Translations under genes and position numbers: made by a program
Notes under the pieces: generated by a model
What the model saw: the letters and a program-made list of their open reading frames with translations, nothing else
The model's database searches: none
Told to the model about the DNA's origin: nothing
Part shown: piece after piece, positions 16,522 to 24,932 of the stretch
Layout: the number at the start of each line of letters is the position of its first letter
How positions within the stretch are numbered: the first letter of the stretch is position 1
Assembly (NCBI RefSeq): GCF_028283685.1
Contig: NZ_JAPWKF010000004.1
Location: 124,001 to 188,000 of the forward strand
DNA: 64,000 nt
Direction: 5' to 3'
Origin: Edaphobacter sp.
GTDB taxonomy: Bacteria; Acidobacteriota; Terriglobia; Terriglobales; Acidobacteriaceae

Positions 16522-18141
16522 ATGAGAGGTGAGGACCTTGTAGTGCCGATCAATGAAGCACCTGGAGATCACCTCGTTCGTGATCCCACATCCCAGCATG
16601 TCGACTTTCTCGTCATCGGTGCCGGTATCGCCGGCCTAAGCGCAGCCATCCGTCTTGCCCGCACCGGCTCGGTTCTCGTCGTTACCAAGGAAGAACTCGC
16701 CGAATCCAACACCGCCTACGCCCAGGGAGGCATCGCTGTCGCCATGGGCGGCGAAGACGATGTCGCGCTGCATCTTGAAGATACGGTGGCTGCTGGGGAT
16801 GGTTTGGTCAACGCGGAGGCGGCACAGGTTCTCGTCGAAGAAGGCCCTCGCCGCGTGCAGGAGCTGCTCGACTGGGGAACGGCCTTCGATCGCGAAGATG
16901 GCCAGTTGATGCTCACCCGCGAAGGTGCTCACTCCCGCTCGCGCATCCTGCATGCCAACGGCGACGCGACCGGCAAGGAGATCGCCGTCTCGCTGCTTCG
17001 CCACGTCCGCTCTCTTCCCAATGTCCGGCTGCTGGAGTGGACGACGGGTATCGACCTCATCCTCAACTCCGGTCGCGTCGCGGGAGCCACGCTGCTCGAT
17101 GGCGAAGGAGGCATTCTCGCGGTTTACGCTCTTGCCGTTCTGATCGCCAGCGGCGGCGCAGGCCAGGTTTATTCGGATACAACGAATCCCGCCGTTGCCA
17201 CCGGTGACGGAATCGCGATGGCCTACCGCGCCGGTGCTGCCGTCTCGGACATGGAGTTCTACCAGTTCCATCCCACGGCCTTTTCGCAGACCAACGCCCC
17301 GCGCTTTCTCATGAGCGAGGCTCTCCGCGGCGAAGGCGCTTACCTGGTCAACTCGACAGGAGAGCGCTTCATGCAGCGTTATCACCCGCTGCTCGAGCTT
17401 GCCCCGCGCGACGTCGTCGCCCGTGCCATCACGGTAGAGAGCATGGACGGTCCCGTATATCTCGACATGCGTCATGTTGGGAAGGATCTGCAGGCGCGCT
17501 TTCCCGGGATCTCCCGCTTCCTCGCTCAATACCACCTTGCGCTGAATCGTGATCTGATCCCCGTGCGTCCGGCGGCCCACTATCTGATGGGCGGAATCTT
17601 TACCGACATCCACGGGCGGACCTCTATCCCCGGCCTGTACGCCGCGGGTGAGGCCGCCTGTACCGGCGTCCACGGAGCCAACCGGCTCGCGTCCAATTCG
17701 CTGCTCGAAGGCCTGGTCTTTGGCGCGCTCGCTGCCGATGCCATGACCTCCGACTCCACGCGCATCCCTTCGCTCAAGCAGGCTCACAGTTCGTTCGCGG
17801 CGATGCCCCAGGGAGCGACTCCAGAGACGGATATTGAGCGCTGGATCGATGATCTGCGGATCAATATGTGGAAGTACGCCGGTCTTCTCCGTGACGCCAA
17901 CGGCCTCGAAGCCATGCAGCGGGCGCTCGATGCGCTGGCTGCCACGATGCCTCGCGGCTTCACCCGCCGGGCCATCGAAGCTCGCAACCTGCACGCCATC
18001 GCCACCCTGATCACGGTCAGCGCGCTGGGCCGCCAGGAGAGCCGTGGAGCGCACTACCGTAACGACTTTCCGCTACGCGATGAGATGGCTCGTCACTCCA
18101 TCATGAGGGTCGATAACCTCACCTTCGTCCCCAACGATTAG
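16522..18141 (+). CDS. nadB: L-aspartate oxidase
   Basis: The protein has 539 residues with an ATG start. The FAD-binding N-terminus DFLVIGAGIAGLSAAIRLA begins at about residue 29. NTAYAQGGIAVAMGGEDD, TREGAHSRSRILHANGDATG, GAGQVYSDTTNPAVATGDG, FYQFHPTAF, RPAAHYLMGGIFTDIHGRTS and GLYAAGEAACTGVHGANRLASNSLLEGLVFG follow in family order. The C-terminal helical domain has RREIE-like FTRRAIEARNL and ESRGAHYRNDFP. It oxidises L-aspartate to iminoaspartate for quinolinate synthesis with NadA (29.7-30.9 kb on the other strand). NadC is not in this window. Confidence 0.96.
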   Translation: MRGEDLVVPINEAPGDHLVRDPTSQHVDFLVIGAGIAGLSAAIRLARTGSVLVVTKEELAESNTAYAQGGIAVAMGGEDDVALHLEDTVAAGDGLVNAEAAQVLVEEGPRRVQELLDWGTAFDREDGQLMLTREGAHSRSRILHANGDATGKEIAVSLLRHVRSLPNVRLLEWTTGIDLILNSGRVAGATLLDGEGGILAVYALAVLIASGGAGQVYSDTTNPAVATGDGIAMAYRAGAAVSDMEFYQFHPTAFSQTNAPRFLMSEALRGEGAYLVNSTGERFMQRYHPLLELAPRDVVARAITVESMDGPVYLDMRHVGKDLQARFPGISRFLAQYHLALNRDLIPVRPAAHYLMGGIFTDIHGRTSIPGLYAAGEAACTGVHGANRLASNSLLEGLVFGALAADAMTSDSTRIPSLKQAHSSFAAMPQGATPETDIERWIDDLRINMWKYAGLLRDANGLEAMQRALDALAATMPRGFTRRAIEARNLHAIATLITVSALGRQESRGAHYRNDFPLRDEMARHSIMRVDNLTFVPND

Positions 18142-18199
18142 CGACGGCTTCTGCGCACTTCAGATGCGCGCGTAGGAGCAGCCTCGACCTCCGACAGGA

Positions 18200-19138
18200 C
18201 TATGCCGCCTTGACCGGCCTCTTTGCCAGCGAAGCCAGGATCGTGATCGCCAGCATCGTTATGACAATTGCCAGCGACATCAGAGGCCTGATCTCGTAGA
18301 TGTGTGCGATCAGCATCTTCACGGCTGCGAACGCCAGCACGGCTGCCAGTCCATAGTGCAGAAAGACAAGCTGCTTCAACAGTTGGGCCAGAAGGAAGTA
18401 CAGCGACCGCAGACCCATCACGGCCATGATGTTCGAGGTATAGGCAAGTAGCGGATGCCGCGTGATGGACAACACTGCCGGAATCGAATCGATGGCAAAG
18501 ACGAGGTCCGTCACCTCAATCGCCACCAGTGCCAGGCACAGCACGGTCATCATCCGGTGCCCATTCTCTCGTACCAGGAACTTATCTTGCCGCAGGCTCA
18601 CAGGATGGAGGCGTGCGATCCACTTCAGCCATCCCGGCAGCTCTTCGGTGGTGCTCTCTTTTTCCGGCAGGACCAGTTTGACCGAAGCGATAAGCAGCAC
18701 GACGGCGAAAATATAGCTGACCCATTCGAAGCGGCTCATCAGGCCGATGCCGGCAGCGATAAACGATCCGCGCATGACGATGGCGCCCACGACACCCCAG
18801 AAGAGGACCAGCGGCTGGCTCGCCTCCGTAACCCGGAAGACGCGAAACAACAGCAGAAAGACGAACAGGTTATCGATCGACAGGGCTTCTTCGATCGCAT
18901 ATCCCGCCAGATACTGCGTTGCCGCCTCTCCCCCCATCGCCCGGTAGAGAAATAGCCCAAATCCAAGAGCAGCGCCGATCCAAAGGCAGGTTGCCGCCAC
19001 CGAGGTGGAGTGGAGCACCTGCGCTGCGCCATAACGCTGCCGCTGCGCTCGTACGTAAAAGTACTCCAGCGCCATCAGGGCAAAGACAAAGAGGTGAAAT
19101 CCAACCCAGTAGCCAGTGGGTGTTGCAAGGGGCATCAC
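18200..19138 (-). CDS. TerC/Alx family integral membrane transporter
   Basis: The protein has 312 residues with about eight to nine hydrophobic helices. TerC family hallmarks are visible: YAIEEALSIDNLFVFLLLF with the conserved acidic E-x6-DN block in helix 3, a second acidic block VAIEVTDLVFAIDSIPAVLSIT, and GLRSLYFLL. Members such as Alx and MeeF/TerC move Mn2+ or related ions, and some are linked to tellurite resistance or to metallation of exported enzymes. The substrate here is inferred as Mn2+. It converges with nadB. I looked for a yybP-ykoY Mn riboswitch in the short leader and found no convincing structure. Confidence 0.9.
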   Translation of the reverse strand: MMPLATPTGYWVGFHLFVFALMALEYFYVRAQRQRYGAAQVLHSTSVAATCLWIGAALGFGLFLYRAMGGEAATQYLAGYAIEEALSIDNLFVFLLLFRVFRVTEASQPLVLFWGVVGAIVMRGSFIAAGIGLMSRFEWVSYIFAVVLLIASVKLVLPEKESTTEELPGWLKWIARLHPVSLRQDKFLVRENGHRMMTVLCLALVAIEVTDLVFAIDSIPAVLSITRHPLLAYTSNIMAVMGLRSLYFLLAQLLKQLVFLHYGLAAVLAFAAVKMLIAHIYEIRPLMSLAIVITMLAITILASLAKRPVKAA

Positions 19139-19237
19139 TGTAGGATGCTATCGCACCCGTGAGCGCAGAAATCCTTCCTGCGCGATCCACAGGACACTCT
19201 CAGCAGATACTTTGCGGGGGGCTGACGCCGGACCGTT

Positions 19238-19438
19238 TTAGATGGTTCCCAGCACCAGCGAGTACACGGCGTAGACGCCGACGGCCAGCAGTCCCCACAA
19301 AAGGGAGGACATCACCAGACCGCCCAGAACCTGTCCTACCTGATGCCGTTCAAAGAAGTTCTCAGTGCGGGGAGACCATACGAACTCCTGGCGGGGGTCA
19401 GACTTGCTTCGCCAGTTCAGAAAAGTTGATGCCTGCAT
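19238..19438 (-). CDS. Small C-tail membrane protein (66 aa), unknown function
   Basis: The protein has 66 residues from ATG 19438, with a GGAGG Shine-Dalgarno about 9 bases upstream on the minus strand. The N-terminal ~40 residues are polar (MQASTFLNWRSKSDPRQEF), and the C-terminal helix (GLVMSSLLWGLLAVGVYAVY) should span the membrane. No family is recognised. It lies 99 bases upstream of the TerC gene on the same strand and could share its transcript. Confidence 0.55.
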   Translation of the reverse strand: MQASTFLNWRSKSDPRQEFVWSPRTENFFERHQVGQVLGGLVMSSLLWGLLAVGVYAVYSLVLGTI

Positions 19439-19668
19439 TGGCCTTGCCTCCAGCTTTATTCACAGCCTAGGGGAGCTTAAGCGGGTGCTTCCATACCACA
19501 AATGGGTAACTAGGCTGATTCTGCCTGCGATCCTTCTAGTATTTAGTCTCTATCGGCGGGTTTTTATGAGGCATCACTGCTTTTCTGTGAATGACACCAT
19601 AATGGAACGGCGGTAGCATTAGGCCGCAACTGTATCGCACGACTCGCGAAATGGAAAGGGATCCTCCG

Positions 19669-20184
19669 ATGAAAAAAACAGCTTTGGCAACTCTGACTTC
19701 GGCGTTCGCACTTTTGTTCGTACCGGCTGCCCTCTCCCAGACTCCGCCCGCAGGCGCAACCGGAGTCTGCAAAGACGGAACTTACTCCCAGGCAGCCTCG
19801 AAGAGCGGCGCATGCCGCGGGCACCAGGGCATCAAGGAATGGTATGCAGCGTCTGCGGCGACTCCTGCGGCAGCCAAGACAGCCACTTCTGCACCGGCAG
19901 CAACCCCGGCCCCAGCACCTGCTCCGGCACCGAAGGCTACGCCAGCTGCTCCAGCCGCCCCCGCCGCTGCCTCTGCGAAGATGTCTCCCTCTGCCCGCGC
20001 CGCAACCGTTGCCCAGGCACCCGGCGGAGGACCCGGAATGGTCTGGTTCAACTCGGAATCCAAGGTCTATCACTGCCCCGGCACGACCTTTTACGGAAAG
20101 ACGAAGCAGGGCCAATACATGTCCGAAGCCGACGCCAAGGCCAAGGGCGGTCATGCTGACCACAACCACCCCTGCACGAAGTAA
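19669..20184 (+). CDS. Secreted DUF3761-like protein with Ala/Pro linker
   Basis: ATG 19669 gives a signal peptide (MKKTALATLTSAFALLFVPA ... LSQ). Residues about 30-60 match the DUF3761 pattern (ATGVCKDGTYSQAASKSGAC, then RGHQGIKEWY) with a Cys pair. A ~55-residue Ala/Pro/Thr linker follows. The C-terminal ~50 residues contain VWFNSESKVYHCPGTTFYGK and QYMSEADAKAKGGH, a motif I associate with small secreted bacterial proteins of unknown role that keep one Cys and a terminal H-x3-H. It is probably periplasmic, and no enzymatic function can be assigned. A strong terminator follows. Confidence 0.75.
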   Translation: MKKTALATLTSAFALLFVPAALSQTPPAGATGVCKDGTYSQAASKSGACRGHQGIKEWYAASAATPAAAKTATSAPAATPAPAPAPAPKATPAAPAAPAAASAKMSPSARAATVAQAPGGGPGMVWFNSESKVYHCPGTTFYGKTKQGQYMSEADAKAKGGHADHNHPCTK

Positions 20185-20195
20185 GATCGCGCTGC

Positions 20196-20234
20196 AACAC
20201 AAAAGGCTCCCATTTCGCGGGAGCCTTTTGTGTT
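20196..20234. terminator. Bidirectional Rho-independent terminator
   Basis: A 16-base perfect stem (AACACAAAAGGCTCCC / GGGAGCCTTTTGTGTT) with a 7-base loop lies between the convergent DUF3761-like gene and the cystathionine lyase/synthase gene. T-rich sequence exits on the plus side and within the A/T-rich stem on the minus side, so it can serve both transcripts. Confidence 0.9.
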
Positions 20235-20248
20235 GTTTTGATCTGGAA

Positions 20249-21397
20249 TTATCCGCCCAGTGCCTGCCCCAGGTCCGCAATGATGTCCTCAACGTCCTCG
20301 ATTCCAACCGAGATTCGCATCAGGCCATCGGTGATGCCCAGCTTTGCCCGGCCCTCTGCTCCCACCGCCGCGTGCGTCATCGTCGCCGGATGGCACACCA
20401 GCGTCTCGACGCCACCCAGTGACTCCGCCAGGAACGCCAGCTTCAGGCGCTTGGCGAACTCGTTCGCCCGCTCCAGCGAGCCCAGCTCGATCGAGATCAT
20501 CGAGCCGAAGCCCGTCTGCTGACGTTTCGCCAGTTCGTGCTGCGGATGGTCCTTCAGGCCGGGATAGAAGACCTGCTTCACCGACTCGTGGCCATGAAGA
20601 AAATCGGCGACCGCGCGCCCGTTGGCATCGTGCTGCTTCATGCGGACGGCCAGCGTCTTTACGCCGCGCAGTAGAAGGTAACTCTCAAAGGGAGAGAGGA
20701 TGCCGCCGGTACACTTCTGAACAAAGCGGAAGCGTTCCGCCTGCTCCGGTTTGGTGCAGATCAGGACGCCCCCCAGGCCATCGGAGTGACCGTTGAGGAA
20801 CTTCGTTGTCGAGTGCATCACAATGTCGGCTCCCAGTGCAATCGGCTGCTGCAGATATGGCGACAGGAAGGTATTGTCCACGCTCAACTCGACGCCCCGG
20901 GCATGGCAGATATCGGCGACTGCGCGAATATCCGTGATCGCCATCATCGGATTCGTGGGGGTCTCGATGTGCACCAGCTTCGTCTCGGGACGAATCGCCG
21001 CCGCTACGTTCTCCGCCACGCTGGTGTCCACGTAGGTGAAAGTCAGGCCGTAGTTCGTCAGCACTTTGTCGAAGACGCGCTGCGTTCCGCCGTAGACGTT
21101 ATCGGAGCAGACCACGTGATCGCCCGTCTTCATCATCGTCAGCATCGCCGTGATCGCCGCCATGCCGGAGGCGAAGACATGCGCGCTGGTACCGCCTTCG
21201 AGCGAGCACAGACTCTCCTCCAGGGCATCGCGGGTGGGGTTCGTCAGCCGGGCGTACTCATGGCCCCTGTTCTTGCCGATCTCCTCCTGCTGATACGTTG
21301 AGGTCAGAAAGATCGGCACGTTGACGGCGCCGGTCAGACCCTCCGGCTCCTGCCCGTCATGAATTGCCCTTGTTGCAAATCCTCGTTTCTGCTCCAT
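20249..21397 (-). CDS. Cystathionine gamma-lyase / gamma-synthase family PLP enzyme
   Basis: The protein has 382 residues. Cys/Met-metabolism PLP motifs are: YARLTNPTRDALEESLCSLE, VFASGMAAITAMLTM, VYGGTQRVFDKVL, IETPTNPMMAITDI, VDNTFLSPYLQQP, HSTTKFLNGHSDGLGG (Lys binds PLP), and SLGGVETLVCHPATMTHAAV with LMRISVGIEDVEDI at the end. The lyase (cystathionine to cysteine) and synthase (homoserine ester plus cysteine to cystathionine) cannot be separated reliably by eye. The gene lies 24 bases downstream of a cystathionine-synthase-like gene, which favours reverse transsulfuration and therefore the lyase role. Confidence 0.9.
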   Translation of the reverse strand: MEQKRGFATRAIHDGQEPEGLTGAVNVPIFLTSTYQQEEIGKNRGHEYARLTNPTRDALEESLCSLEGGTSAHVFASGMAAITAMLTMMKTGDHVVCSDNVYGGTQRVFDKVLTNYGLTFTYVDTSVAENVAAAIRPETKLVHIETPTNPMMAITDIRAVADICHARGVELSVDNTFLSPYLQQPIALGADIVMHSTTKFLNGHSDGLGGVLICTKPEQAERFRFVQKCTGGILSPFESYLLLRGVKTLAVRMKQHDANGRAVADFLHGHESVKQVFYPGLKDHPQHELAKRQQTGFGSMISIELGSLERANEFAKRLKLAFLAESLGGVETLVCHPATMTHAAVGAEGRAKLGITDGLMRISVGIEDVEDIIADLGQALGG

Positions 21398-21421
21398 CTT
21401 TATCCTCTCTGGTAATTCCTT

Positions 21422-22336
21422 CTAACCCAGAAGCCCCTTCGAGAGATATCTCTCGGCAGAATCCGGAATTAAAGTTACGACGCGCTTCCCTGGACCTAAC
21501 TCGGCGGCAACCTCGATGGCGGCACAGATCATGGCTCCTGCGCTGGAGCCCGCAAAAACACCTGCTTCTGCGGCCAATCGTTTGACCATTGCAAAGGCCG
21601 GAGGGTCCATCACTCGAATCACGCGATCGCAGACCGCGGCATCGAAGGTGGCGGGGAGGAAGGAGACGCCAATACCCTCCACCTTGTGCGGACCTGGCTC
21701 TCCGCCTTGAAGGATGCTGCCCTGCGGCTCGACCGCCACACAAAGAATGTCAGGCAAGCGTTTCTTCAGAAACCGCGCGACGCCGGTGAAGGTACCCGCA
21801 GAGCCGACACCCGAGACCCAGGCGTCGACCCGTCCCTGCATCTGCTCCCAGATCTCCGCCGCAGTTGTCTGTTCGTGAAAGTCCGGATTCGCGGGATTCT
21901 CAAACTGCAGCGCGGTAAAGGCCCCTTTGGTCGATTGGGCGTAGTCGATCGCCTGCTGGATTGCGCCCTTCATCCCTTCGGCCTCTGGCGTCCGGATCAC
22001 GGTCGCTCCCAGGCCGCGCATCAGCATGCACTTTTCTTCGGCGAACTGTTGCGGGACGAAGAGCACGACCTTGTAGCCGCGGTTGACGCCGATCAGTGCC
22101 AGTCCGACTCCCGTGTTGCCTGCCGTGGCTTCGACGATGGTGCCGCCGGGCCGCAGCACGCCGCGTCGCTCCGCATCGAGTACGATCCCCAGCGCAGCGC
22201 GGTCTTTTACGCTGCCTCCGGGATTCAGATACTCCAGCTTGGCCCAGATCTCAGCGCCGCCCGCCGGCTCCAGCGCCTTCAGGCGCAACAGCGGCGTCTG
22301 TCCCACCAGGTCGAGAATTGTCTCCGCGATACGCAT
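21422..22336 (-). CDS. Cysteine synthase / cystathionine beta-synthase family protein
   Basis: The protein has 304 residues, a PLP fold-type II enzyme. PLP lysine motif NPGGSVKDRAALGIV is at about residues 38-52, and phosphate-binding GSSAGA lies near the end (AGVFAGSSAGAMIC). The substrate loop reads VEATAGNTGVGLA rather than the EPTSGNTG of classic CysK. The A-T-A-G-N-T-G form also occurs in serine-using cystathionine beta-synthases of the MccA type. With the following CGL-like gene this suggests conversion of homocysteine to cysteine. Cysteine synthase activity remains possible. It starts 4 bases after the upstream VWFA gene stop, so it is probably co-transcribed. Confidence 0.9.
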   Translation of the reverse strand: MRIAETILDLVGQTPLLRLKALEPAGGAEIWAKLEYLNPGGSVKDRAALGIVLDAERRGVLRPGGTIVEATAGNTGVGLALIGVNRGYKVVLFVPQQFAEEKCMLMRGLGATVIRTPEAEGMKGAIQQAIDYAQSTKGAFTALQFENPANPDFHEQTTAAEIWEQMQGRVDAWVSGVGSAGTFTGVARFLKKRLPDILCVAVEPQGSILQGGEPGPHKVEGIGVSFLPATFDAAVCDRVIRVMDPPAFAMVKRLAAEAGVFAGSSAGAMICAAIEVAAELGPGKRVVTLIPDSAERYLSKGLLG

Positions 22337-22340
22337 GTTC

Positions 22341-23492
22341 TCAGGGGTGTGCCGTCGCCGATCCCTGCTGAGGATCGTTCACCGAGGCATCGTCCTTGGG
22401 ATTGACGACCTTTGGGTAGTAGCCGGTCCTGGTGCGCACAGAGAGCCTGCCCATGTTCTTGGCCTTAGCCTCCACATGAACCTGGCGGTAGCCCCCAAGC
22501 GTTGGCGACTTGGTCGAGTGATAGGCGATGGTGTACTGCGTGCGAATGTCCTTGGCAATCTCTGCCGCCACAGCGTCGACGTCCTTCAGCGACTTTGGGA
22601 AGTAGGCGGCGCCGCCGGTCTGTTCACTCAGAGTCTCCAGAACGCGGCGCGCATGGCGCGATTCACGCTTGTCGGTGTCTTCGCCGAAAAGGAGACCCAT
22701 CGAATAGATCACCGGGCCGTCGAGATCCTGAATTCTGCGGATGGCCTGTTCCAGCGACGCCGTCGATGCGTTATCTTCGCCGTCTGTCACCACCAGCAGA
22801 ACCTGCTTCGGATGCTTCGCGTTTTTCGTCAGATAGTCGGCCGAGGCTACCAGAGCGTCGTACACAGCCGTACCGCCGCTCGACTTCACGTAGGTCAGAC
22901 CCTGGCGCAGCTTCTCGATGTCGTTGGTAAAGTCCTGGTCGATGAACGCCTCCCAGGAGAAGTCCACGACAAACGCCTCGTCGTCTTTATTGGAGAGGCG
23001 GATGAGGTTTAGCGCCGCATCGTCCACGGCGGCACGCTTGTCGTACATCGAACCGGAGCTATCGATCAACAGGCCAATCGAGACCGGAAGATCCTCGTGA
23101 CGGAACGACGTAATTGTCTGCGGCACGCCATCTTCGTAGACGTGGAAGTCGTCTTTACCCAGTGTCAGGATCGACTTGCCGCCCTGGTCCAGAACAGTCG
23201 CGTTCAATCGCACCTCGTAGGCGTCGGTGCGTAAGGTGTACTTGCCGTTTTCGCGACCGATCTGCCCCGGTCCGGCTGGTCCCTGCGCGGAGGGTGCGCT
23301 GGCCGCTGGAGGGTCAGGATCGGGCGAAGCGATCGGGTCGCGATCGATCGTGAGAGATGGTTGTGCTGCCGAAGCAGGCTTTTGTGTCTGCGTTGCTACG
23401 GCCTGTCCGCTGAGCACGTTCGCTGAGGCCGGCCACGATAGCATTGCGAGCGCGACGGCGAACAGCGGCAGTGATCTACTCCGAAGGTGCAT
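22341..23492 (-). CDS. Secreted VWFA-related acidobacterial domain protein
   Basis: The protein has 383 residues. Signal peptide SLPLFAVALAMLSWPASA is followed by a Pro/Ala-rich linker, then an Ig-like strand region (VRLNATVLDQGGKSILTLGK, FHVYEDGVPQTITSF). A VWA domain follows with the metal-site motif DSSGSM (VSIGLLIDSSGSMYDKRAAV), SSGGTAVYDAL, and VLLVVTDGEDNASTASLEQA. It matches the VWFA-related Acidobacterial domain family that is expanded in this phylum and has no known function. MIDAS-type metal binding suggests protein-protein adhesion in the envelope. The start overlaps the stop of the next VWFA gene by 17 bases. Confidence 0.92.
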   Translation of the reverse strand: MHLRSRSLPLFAVALAMLSWPASANVLSGQAVATQTQKPASAAQPSLTIDRDPIASPDPDPPAASAPSAQGPAGPGQIGRENGKYTLRTDAYEVRLNATVLDQGGKSILTLGKDDFHVYEDGVPQTITSFRHEDLPVSIGLLIDSSGSMYDKRAAVDDAALNLIRLSNKDDEAFVVDFSWEAFIDQDFTNDIEKLRQGLTYVKSSGGTAVYDALVASADYLTKNAKHPKQVLLVVTDGEDNASTASLEQAIRRIQDLDGPVIYSMGLLFGEDTDKRESRHARRVLETLSEQTGGAAYFPKSLKDVDAVAAEIAKDIRTQYTIAYHSTKSPTLGGYRQVHVEAKAKNMGRLSVRTRTGYYPKVVNPKDDASVNDPQQGSATAHP

Positions 23493-24570
23493 AGTACCCC
23501 TGGCGATTGTGCACCGTCAGAGGCGGAAGCCCCGGCGGCGGCACGAGTCGTATCTTCAATTTACGCCAGTTGCCATCCTTCTTCACCTCGGAGGGCCGGT
23601 AGCCGATCACGTACTCGTTACGCAACTCGGCACTGATGCGCGTGGCGATGTCCCCAAGGTCGCCGATGTCGGAGACGCGGAAGAGACGGCCTCCGGTCAT
23701 CTCGCAGATATCGCTCAACAGGACGGGGCCCATCTGCTCTTCCTGCGTCGGTGCATATTGATCGAAGATGCCGATGGAATAGATCTGAACGTCGGCTTCA
23801 CGGACGGCACGGCGCAACTCGCCCTCTGTGTAGCGGCTGCGATTGTCGCCGCCGTCGGAGATGATCAGCAGCGCCTTGCGTTCGTACTTGGCATCGCGGA
23901 GCTTGTTCATCGCCAGGTAAACGGCATCGATCAGCGCGGTGCGGTTCTCCGGCTTCAGCATCACCATGCGCGCTTCCACGTCATCCACATCCGACGTGTA
24001 ATCGACGATGACTGCGGGGCGATCATTGAAGGCAACGACGAAGAACTCGTCCAGCGGATTGGAAGTGCGCATGAACTCGCTTAGAGCCTTGCGCGCGCGC
24101 ATGAATTTGGAGCTCATGCTTCCGCTCAGGTCAAAGACGATACCGATTGTGACGGGAGCGTCCTCTGTGGAAAAGCTTTTGATCGTCTGACCGGCATTGT
24201 TGTCGTAGATCTCGAAGTTCTCCTTCTCCAATCCAGTCACCAGGCGATTCAGCGGATCGGTGACGGTCGCCGGCACCAGCACCAGGTTGACGTCCACGCG
24301 GATGCGAGAGTCGCGGCGGTGCGCCGTTGCCTCGGCGGCGACCTTATCGGCGCCTTCGATGACAGGTTTGGATTCCTCTGGAGTCTTTGGTGGAGGCGGC
24401 GGAGTGGAGGTGTGAATATTGCTCAGCGGATTTTCCTGGGCTGTAGCTCGTGTCGTCACCCCGCAAAGTACAAAGGCGACTACGCTCCACACGATGGCGG
24501 TCCGTGCCTTCCTCTGAAACCGACGGCATCGTTGACGGGTGCTTTCGTAATATGGTGTTCTCATCAGCAT
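23476..24570 (-). CDS. Secreted VWFA-related acidobacterial domain protein (paralogue)
   Basis: The protein has 364 residues. An N-terminal signal (TAIVWSVVAFVLCGVTTRAT) is followed by a proline-rich linker, a beta-rich stretch (VDVNLVLVPATVTDPLNRLV, FEIYDNNAGQTIKSF) and a VWA domain with VFDLSGSMSSK (MIDAS), RTALIDAVYLAM and LLIISDGGDNRSRYTEGELR. It has the same architecture as the following gene with clearly diverged sequence, so the pair is an old tandem duplication. It overlaps that gene by 17 bases and is the first gene of a four-gene minus-strand run ending in transsulfuration enzymes. Confidence 0.92.
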   Translation of the reverse strand: MLMRTPYYESTRQRCRRFQRKARTAIVWSVVAFVLCGVTTRATAQENPLSNIHTSTPPPPPKTPEESKPVIEGADKVAAEATAHRRDSRIRVDVNLVLVPATVTDPLNRLVTGLEKENFEIYDNNAGQTIKSFSTEDAPVTIGIVFDLSGSMSSKFMRARKALSEFMRTSNPLDEFFVVAFNDRPAVIVDYTSDVDDVEARMVMLKPENRTALIDAVYLAMNKLRDAKYERKALLIISDGGDNRSRYTEGELRRAVREADVQIYSIGIFDQYAPTQEEQMGPVLLSDICEMTGGRLFRVSDIGDLGDIATRISAELRNEYVIGYRPSEVKKDGNWRKLKIRLVPPPGLPPLTVHNRQGYYAPSE

Positions 24571-24932
24571 GGCTGGTCATCTCCGCGACCTGCACTGCAT
24601 TGGACGGCCTGGGAAAGATCCTCTCAAATACGATAGGGCTGCGGCAGAGATTCCAGTCCGGCTCCGTCCGCAGACTATACACCGAAAAACGTCTGTAGCG
24701 TCACCCTGACGTGGTAGGCAGACGCAGGATTGTGAACAATTGCCATTTCTCTGTCACTGCCTGCAGGGATTCTTCAAACACCTACCGAATCAGTCCATGA
24801 TCACAGCCATTTGGTTAAAAACGGAGCCTGATTCTACGACGCCGGAAGAGCCCTGATGGTGGCTTGATCATCGATCGCCAACACGAACCCCTTACAATCG
24901 CAGCAGATTAGTACGTTGGAGACTGAGACTTC
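24571..24932. other. Divergent intergenic region between VWFA pair and DUF1015 gene
   Basis: This is 362 bases without a credible gene. It must hold the promoters of both flanking transcripts. I see a small inverted repeat CGTCA-CCC-TGACG at 24699-24711 and a TTACAAT candidate -10 box at 24892-24898. Nothing else stands out. Confidence 0.5.

Noticed and set aside
19139..19237. Possible Mn (yybP-ykoY) riboswitch before the TerC gene
   Set aside because: The space is about 100 bases and I could not build the expected paired core.
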